Source: Sanderia malayensis
Lineage: Eukaryota; Cnidaria; Scyphozoa; Semaeostomeae; Pelagiidae
Direction: 5' to 3'
Assembly: GCA_013076295.1 (NCBI GenBank)
Contig: RQOL01000876.1
Span: 6,014,001 to 6,078,000 of the forward strand
DNA: 64,000 bases
Positions 57,586 through 64,000 of the stretch are shown in pieces (position 1 is the first letter of the stretch; each line of letters begins with the position of its first letter). The notes below the pieces were generated by a model. The model searched no databases and was not told the origin of the DNA. It saw only the letters and a list, made by a program, of their open reading frames with translations. Position numbers and translations under genes: made by a program.

Positions 57586-58692
57586 ATGGCCTTTAAGAAG
57601 AAGATATGTTCCAAAACACGAGCTCTAGCCTATTTAATGGTTGCCCAACAAGGTAAAAGCTTTCGAGAAGTATCAAGGATTCTGAAAATTTCACATTCAT
57701 CTGTTTATCGATGCTATACCGAAGGAATAGATTCTACTCAAAGAACAAAGAAGCAAGGAAATGAGAAAAAGAAGCGTGGACGGCCAAGAATTTTGTCAGA
57801 GCGACAAGTCTCGTACTTTTTACGAACATTTCATGCATTGCGTGCTGATGGTCGAAATCCAACAGTAAAGGAAATAATGAATGAAGCTGGTGTTACGGAT
57901 GGCAGCTACAGAACATATGTCCGTATACTTAATGATGCCGGGTATCGTAAGTTGCAGCCAAGAAAGAAGGGCTTGTTGTCTGTCAAAGATAAAGTCAGCC
58001 GCAAAAGGTTCGCTAGGCAAGCATTAAAGCAACACGAGGATAGTTTCTGGACAAAAGAAGTGGCGTTCTACTTAGATGGCGTATCATTTATACACAAATA
58101 TAACCCATTTCAAGAAGCCTCAAAACCAAAAGGACGCATTTACAGAAAGCGAAGTGAAGGTCTGAGATACACAACAAGTGGCTCAAAGAATCTCGCCGGT
58201 GGCAGAAGATTTCATGTTCTTGTCGCTGTATCATACAATTCAGGCGTGATTATGGTGGAACCATATGAAAAAATGACTGGACAGTTCTTTGCAGACTTTG
58301 TTAGAAGCAAGCTTCCGCGTGCATTTATTGGAGCACGTGTTCAGTGCAGAAAAAGCAGAATGGCAAAGTTCTTCGTCATGGACAATGAGCCATGTCAGAC
58401 TAGTAAGCTTGCCATGGATGCATTACACGATATCGGTGCAACGTTATTGAGGATACCAGCAAGGTCACCAGACCTCAATCCAATTGAAAACGTTTTTCAT
58501 AATGTTAAGCGTGCATTACAGAACCAAGCATTGGCTAAGAAATTAACAAGAGAATCATATGAGGAGTTTTCAAGAAGAGTGTTGGATACACTATGGAACT
58601 TTGACAAAGACGTTATACAGAGAACAATAGATAACATGCCTCAGCGTATGAAGTTAATTGTTGCTACTAAGGGTGACAGAACAAAATACTGA
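57586..58692 (+). CDS. Unit 4 DD34E transposase
   Basis: Intact 368-residue frame, translation identical to units 2 and 3. Confidence 0.92.
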   Translation: MAFKKKICSKTRALAYLMVAQQGKSFREVSRILKISHSSVYRCYTEGIDSTQRTKKQGNEKKKRGRPRILSERQVSYFLRTFHALRADGRNPTVKEIMNEAGVTDGSYRTYVRILNDAGYRKLQPRKKGLLSVKDKVSRKRFARQALKQHEDSFWTKEVAFYLDGVSFIHKYNPFQEASKPKGRIYRKRSEGLRYTTSGSKNLAGGRRFHVLVAVSYNSGVIMVEPYEKMTGQFFADFVRSKLPRAFIGARVQCRKSRMAKFFVMDNEPCQTSKLAMDALHDIGATLLRIPARSPDLNPIENVFHNVKRALQNQALAKKLTRESYEEFSRRVLDTLWNFDKDVIQRTIDNMPQRMKLIVATKGDRTKY

Positions 58693-59394
58693 AAATATAC
58701 TAGAGCTTTTGTCTATTTATTATTTTATCTCTCATTTTGTCGTTTCAAGTTGATATTTTGCGATGTGACATTTTTAACCTAATTGTATTTCTCTTCGTCA
58801 AGTGTATTCTGCTATGCTCTCTGCGCATTATTGCACGGTATTTCATGAACTGCTTGGATTTGAAATCTCATCGGAGTTTATGTTTACATACTGACAATTG
58901 TGTATAAACCATTAGCAAAAAGCAATGTGGTGCTCATGAAGGCCTAATTTCTCATTTCTAGAAATTTCCTATGACATGACAAATAAGAGAAACAACGATA
59001 TCCACGGTTACCACGACGGCGGCCATTTACAAAGCGGATATTTAGCAGTACAATTAAGCAATATATTACTAATTTTGAGGTAAGATTCTCATCTTTATGC
59101 ATCTGTTGTTTTTATGGCATGTCTTTAAAAAGTATTTTTCAATTATCTCCCATTATTCATGCAAAACGTATACGGTGGCCAGTCATTTCTAAATGAAATT
59201 TGATATCTTCGTTTCTATTCTTTATTATTTACTGGCAACCGTACAAAAAACCCTCATAAGTGAAGTTTTAATGCGAGCAGACAAAAAATAGACAACACAT
59301 GTGATTTATAACGATTGAAAATGTTATGCTATATCTAAATATGTGAGTATATATATTGAAAATTATATCAAACACAAAATTACTAAAAATGTTT

Positions 59395-59410
59395 CACGGT
59401 GGCCACCGTG
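59395..59410. other. Unit 4 origin-like palindrome
   Basis: Same palindrome; related motif at 59170-59180. Confidence 0.4.
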
Positions 59411-59453
59411 GATAGCGTGAACAAAGCTTCGACCACAACACATTGTTGACATA

Positions 59454-60760
59454 TTATGCAATGAGCATCGCAAAGCAATTTGCACAGCAAGGAACCTCTT
59501 TGCATTCATCCACCTGAAGTTGATGACGTAATGCAAAATGTTTCCACCTCACATCCATCATTTCGGTTTCCCGCTCATCAATTGTCCCATTTTTTAAATA
59601 TATCAGGGGTGCTTTGCTTGTGCAGAAAACTGGGGTATCTTTGATTAAGCAGATATCTTGCGAGTAGTGCGTCTTTGGAGCAGGAAAATGAACTAACTGT
59701 CCTTCCAGTAGCAGAGCATATCTGCCCAAGATATTATATTTCTTTCCCAGCGGAAGTCGTTCAAGAATATGACTTCTTTTTGTTCCACCCCGACCCATGC
59801 AAATGTTCCTGCAGCTGGGTTACAAAATGCGTCAAACACCTCTACGAGAGGGTTTAGCAAAAATGTCTTCCCGCAATTTGCTGGACCAGTAAGCAAGATA
59901 TTCCGCCCTTTGCCCCTACCTTTCTGCAGAAGATCCTTTACTGCCTTAGAAAAATCTGCGACATCAATGCCATTCCGCTCCAACACTTCGGTAGCACACT
60001 TTAGCCATTGCCTATCACAAATGCAGGGCTTATCGAGGGCATTGGTTAGAATCTCCATTCTCAGCATGTTCTGTCTCTGCAAGGTCTGTTCTGCTGTTTC
60101 AGCATCCCACACAGTTGCAATAAATTCTACAATGGTCTTTGTAGACCTTTCAATGCAAAATTTGTACAAGGCGGGTTGTCCTTCTTTTCTCAGTGCATTA
60201 GCATGCTGCAGAAGGTGAATTCTATCGTGAATGCTGTTTTTCACAATCAGTTCAGCAACCTCTAGCTTCCCCATGCGTTTTCCTTTTTTTTCCATTTTTT
60301 TGGTCACCTTCACATTTGTTGCTGCATAGGTCTTTGGCTTCACAACTACATCTGGGTGAGAATCACTGTAAAGCACATGCCTGTCTTCCTTCTTCACGTA
60401 GTTGTACGCACTATAGTACCCGCCATGCCCAGAGAAGTTTACAGTAATAGCATGGGTTTGCTGAATATGCTGTCTTACACGGCTCCAACGTGTTGGCCTG
60501 TCTAATAAAACAGCCATATGATAATGTGGCGTGCCATCTTGATGCTCTTCTACACAGCAACACCAATGCTTAATTAAAGATGACGTCACTTCTGCAAATG
60601 CAGATGTCACTGCCTCTGCAAATCTTTTCTTATCGTACTCAGTTGTATTTGCTCTGCTCCAAGTTACTAAGTACGCCTGTCTTTTCATTTTGACAGCTAA
60701 CTGTTCTGGCTCGAAATCTTCCTCGTTACTCATAATTTCATCATTATTATTGCAAGCCAT
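59454..60760 (-). pseudogene. Unit 4 Rep, broken in the helicase domain
   Basis: Residues up to about 349 are readable, including HYH, YVKK, Walker A and Walker B. One base fewer than the other copies near 59712 then shifts the frame, so motif C and the C terminus are lost. Three substitutions also occur: S62 to L, G104 to A and R178 to H. This is the most diverged Rep of the array. Confidence 0.9.
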
Positions 60761-61256
60761 CTTATCTATACGTCCCCTCGTGTTACAGAGGCATCGAAAC
60801 TAAAGAAATTATTATCCCTGCCAGTAAAGTCAACTCAGTTAGCAACGTGTGGATATTTACAGTGCATTGAGTGCTGGAACGGCATCAACTATCTCTTGCC
60901 GCATACTGTCGTCATTACTTTGTGTCTATTCTCCCGCACATGCAACTTCCTGCTTAAGCCCATTTGTTAGACAGTTGGAATATATTTCATGAAAATGATA
61001 ATACTAAACTTATAAACTCCATTATCCATCATATTACTGCAGAATTTCATGCAAGCAAAACATGCAGTGTTGGGCTTTGCCATGCACAGGGAAATGACCG
61101 TCAAAAGCAGGGTGTGGTCAAAAGTGACGTCATTTTTTAAATATGATCATTCATAATACATCTATTATCAACAAATGTAATCCACGCTTGTTATTTGGTG
61201 ATATAACTTATGTAGCTGCAAGTAAAAACAAAAATTTTCAATTCAGTAGTAAGAGA

Positions 61257-61549
61257 CAATCCTTGCCAAAAAGACTTGGAACGGTTGAAAATATTGCTAA
61301 CTGAAACACAATACGCGGCCTCTTAGAGCACAAACAACAAATGCTTGTCAAATACCTCTCCCTCCCCTCCCCCCAAAAAACAATGTTGGTTGTTGGTTGT
61401 AAGGCATGTAGCATACTCGTGAATAGCGATTACCCGCTGAAAAATAGACACAGTGAACAAAGATCAACATTGTATCGGGGGGAGGGGAGAAAATTTTGCA
61501 GAACGGAATGAAAATATTAGCAGCGTTCCAGCATTTTTGGCCAGGATTG
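61257..61549. mobile_element. Right flanking MITE of the array
   Basis: 293 bases with ends CAATCCTTGCCAAAAA and TTTTTGGCCAGGATTG, nearly identical to and in the same orientation as the left one. It begins within one or two bases of the end of unit 4 and ends exactly where homology to 23830 begins (TAGAAAATAAATTCC). Confidence 0.85.
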
Positions 61550-64000
61550 TAGAAAATAAATTCCGGCGCGTATTGCGCGAGAAATCAATCTCTGCGTTTA
61601 TTAAATATAATAAAAATCCGTTCACTAGTAATTTAATTGAAGCTTTCCCAAACCAAACCAATCACCTTAGTAAATAATAGAACAAAGCAAGATACTCAAC
61701 TAGAGATGTGTCACCTGCAACTGCAAATGACTGCAAATGTTAATGAGGGCGTTTGTCTCATCCCAATTCAGTTATTGTCCGGTCGTTTGGATGTTTTGCG
61801 ACAGAAGTTTGGATCAAAGGATAGGTCGAGCCCAGGAAAGGGCTTTGCGGTAAGCACATAAAGATTACTGAAGCGATTTCGGCTCCCCCTTGGAACAGAC
61901 TAAATCGGTGCCAATTCATGTGAGAAACCTGCAGTTGTTAATGACAGAAGTGTATAAGACCAAAACGATTTAAACTCACCTTTCATGAAGGACATTTTTG
62001 GGGAACGAAATATCAGCTACAGTCTAAAGCATGGCAATGATGCTCAACTTCCAGTAGTGCGTACTACGTCATTTGCAGTTGAGACCATAGCCTACCTTGG
62101 AAATAAACTGTGGCAGCTGTTACCCCAAGAAATAAAACAATCTAAGAACTTGAATATTTTCAAAAAACGTATCAAGTACTGGAAAGGTGACAAATGCAAC
62201 TGCAGGCTCTGTAAGACACATCTTCCGCAAGTTGGTTTCCTAACAGGATAGATTTTTTACTATCCTTTGTTTTCTAATCAGTATATACATATTGTAAATA
62301 AAATTATTTATATTATTATTATTTTAAAAATTGGTAGAGTACAGTAGGCCTTAATTAGCCGTAATTTTGCTATTTTTTAATTCTGTGTTTAGTTTACGCC
62401 TACTATAAATAAATTAATGATGATGATGATGATGATGATGATCACCCACTCAACGCTCTTGGGACAAAGCCACTATGAATGGGTAAACAATTACCATAGA
62501 AAATGAGTTGTGAGAAGCGTTTCGGGGTGTTATAGTTAAATCTGTCCAGTCCATAATATCCATTAACTAGTTGTATTAGTGTAGTTTGATGACATCAATT
62601 GTCATCAAACTATCACATTCTCAGCACTCAGCATGAGTAGCCCTGTTTGAGTAGGGTTTTGATCATTACAACAGAGTTAACGTGGGGTACACTTTTTTCA
62701 ATAAGCAACTGTGCTCTGTGGGTCCATTATAGAGGGTGCAATATGCATACATCTAAATCGCAAAATATTGGTTAATGGCACTCAAATTTAGGCCAAATTT
62801 GCATAAAACCAGGGAAATTCTCCTATAAATTTGTAAATATTACGCACAGAGAAACAAAAAATAACATCGTTTTCTGCAATAATATTTTTGGTGACAAAAA
62901 TGTCCGTGTTATTGCTGCGAAGGTGGCGTCAGTATCCAATTTCAAGCTTGAATTATCCGGCAAAAAATAATTAGGTGCAGGCCTAAAATTCGAATCGTTC
63001 ACAAATTTTTGCGAGGGGAGTGTACTATCCCCCACCAATAATGAAGAGCATCCATTGTTACAACCTTCCCTGCTACAAATATATATTGTATGGGGGTATA
63101 AACATTTGGAAACAAAAGTATGCAGGTCTGAGAGGGAAGTAAAGTTTCTTTACGAAAATACCCCTGATGTGCCTTGCTAATATCATCTTTATTCTAATGT
63201 CGCCAGGACAAGATTCAGGACAAGATTCAGGACAAGATTTAGATTCGACAAAATTCTATTTTCATTCAATAAATAAGGCATCCAATAGTGAATACACAAA
63301 AACCAAACTAAAAATACCTGTTAGATATATCAATAAGCTTCAATATAAACCAAAAATCCGAATTATATTCCAGGTAATCTTGAAGCATTAACAGCTCGTG
63401 TGTTGTGTTGTCAATTTACGCAACCCCTCAAGACCGTGAACAATGGTCTCAAATCAAATAAATCACTTAAGTTACTGTTAAGGTACTTAAGCTATTGAAC
63501 AGAAGATTTGCAATATCCATCTGCTGTATTGACTGGGTTATGCTTGGAAGTTCTTCGTCAGATGATATACGGAATTCATCTCTGTGTAGCACGATCAGGG
63601 CAGTGAGTCGGTCTGATTTTCGCTCGCGAATAGCTGGATCATTTATGTCAGAAAAGCTTTCAATCTTGCTATGCTGCTGAACACATTCGTCAAAGAGGCT
63701 CATCTCCACATCAATCGGTTTGTGTATGACTGATAGAAATAAGCTGCTGGTTTCCTCGCTAGAATCAGAGTCATATAGACAGGGCATATAGTCTTACAAT
63801 CTAACAAAGTGCCTAATGTTTGTTTTCTCGATTGATTCTGATATATATGATGATAAGCTTCAAAATTACCCTTGGTACCTTTCCGAAAATTACCCCAAAG
63901 TCACATGACTGATGACGTCATTTTTCGGAAAATTTTTGGGCCTAATCGTTCATAACTTTTTTGTTGTTTATCTTAGGTCAAAATAAATTTCTGTTATAGG
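61550..64000. repeat. Duplicate of 23830-26280
   Basis: A constant offset of 37,720 bases and near identity (I noticed only GCGGTTAGC versus GCGGTAAGC) extend from 61550 to the window end. It contains the same LINE tail (61834-62251), ATG microsatellite, hairpin, right TIR of the Tc1-like element (ending 63024), the 106-codon ORF (63467-63787) and the start of the foldback arm. Because unrelated elements are copied together, it is a segmental duplication or duplicate assembly of one locus, not a single transposon. Confidence 0.9.
61834..62251 (+). pseudogene. LINE ORF2 tail, duplicate of 24114-24531
   Basis: Same stop and frame change as the other copy, which shows that the duplication happened after the LINE had decayed. 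Confidence 0.8.

Larger units (their letters stand above)
43905..61255. mobile_element. Tandem array of four Rep + transposase units
   Basis: Four head-to-tail copies of a 4.33-kb unit: 43905-48237, 48241-52575, 52580-56914 and 56922-61255. Each starts ACACGCTTTGAATAC and ends TTTCAATTCAGTAGTAAGAG. Junction fillers are ACT, TCTG and ACATCTG. Each unit has a plus-strand transposase gene and a minus-strand Rep gene, convergent, with about 760 bases between their 3' ends and about 1.16 kb between their 5' ends across a junction. Both genes are intronless and start in good Kozak context. No terminal inverted repeats and no capsid-like gene were found. Units 2 and 3 are the same length (4,335); small breaks are in units 1 and 4. 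It looks like an integrated concatemer of a circular replicon. Confidence 0.95.

Noticed and set aside
43905..61255. Array as an LTR retrotransposon or satellite DNA
   Set aside because: No RT, integrase or LTRs in the units, and a 4.3-kb unit with two intact enzymes is not simple satellite.
43905..61255. Bacterial plasmid contamination
   Set aside because: Kozak-type starts, no ribosome-binding sites, AT-rich untranslated regions, and the array is joined on both sides to MITEs and to a segment repeated elsewhere in the same scaffold. Read-level proof is still lacking.

Overview
The window is AT-rich nuclear DNA of a metazoan, most probably a marine invertebrate such as a cnidarian. The evidence is the mixture of transposon families: DIRS-type tyrosine-recombinase retroelements, a Penelope-like RT, several LINE tails, Tigger, Tc1, Mutator-like and TTAA-flanked DNA elements and many TA-flanked MITEs. 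Spliced-gene signals point the same way. The species call is inference. There are no operons, rRNA or tRNA genes that I can see. Nearly all coding sequence belongs to mobile elements, and most of it is broken. The only plausible host gene is a small spliced gene near 4.5-5.5 kb. A 100-base run of N lies at 42260-42359.

Layout: 1-648 is a long palindrome. 0.7-6.4 kb holds a decayed repeat ORF, a non-autonomous element at 3159-4344 inside or beside the host gene, and a LINE RT fragment. 7.4-9.4 kb is an almost intact Tigger transposase. 9.4-10.0 kb is a Penelope-like RT. 10.1-16.1 kb holds two deleted DIRS copies and a 1.5 kb TTAA-flanked element. 16.1-20.2 kb has MITEs and a decayed Mutator-like transposase. 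21.5-25.3 kb is a Tc1-like element stuffed with other insertions. 26.1-28.8 kb is a long-arm foldback element with a LINE tail in its middle. 29.6-34.0 kb is the longest DIRS copy. 34.3-38.6 kb (minus strand) is a decayed transposase joined to a ubiquitin-protease (USP) domain. 39-43.5 kb is MITEs, a second TTAA element and the gap.

The main discovery is at 43905-61255: four head-to-tail copies of a 4.33 kb unit. Each unit has two intronless genes. On the plus strand is a 368-residue Tc1/IS630-type DD34E transposase. On the minus strand is a 435-residue Rep protein with an HUH rolling-circle nuclease domain (HYH, YVKK) and an SF3 helicase domain (GPANCGKT). The genes converge on a region with a 16-base perfect palindrome and a related short motif, a candidate replication origin. 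They diverge from the region holding the unit-unit junction. The units lack terminal inverted repeats, and their junctions carry short, differing filler bases. This looks like an integrated concatemer of a circular replicon combining a CRESS-virus/plasmid-like Rep with a cut-and-paste transposase, and no capsid gene. I do not recognise this pairing as a described element family.

The array is bounded on both sides by direct copies of one ~290 bp MITE. Its right side joins 2.45 kb (61550-64000) that is almost identical to 23830-26280. The array's setting is therefore either a recent recombination product or partly an assembly effect. The inner units are the cleanest; visible coding breaks are in unit 1 (transposase) and unit 4 (Rep).
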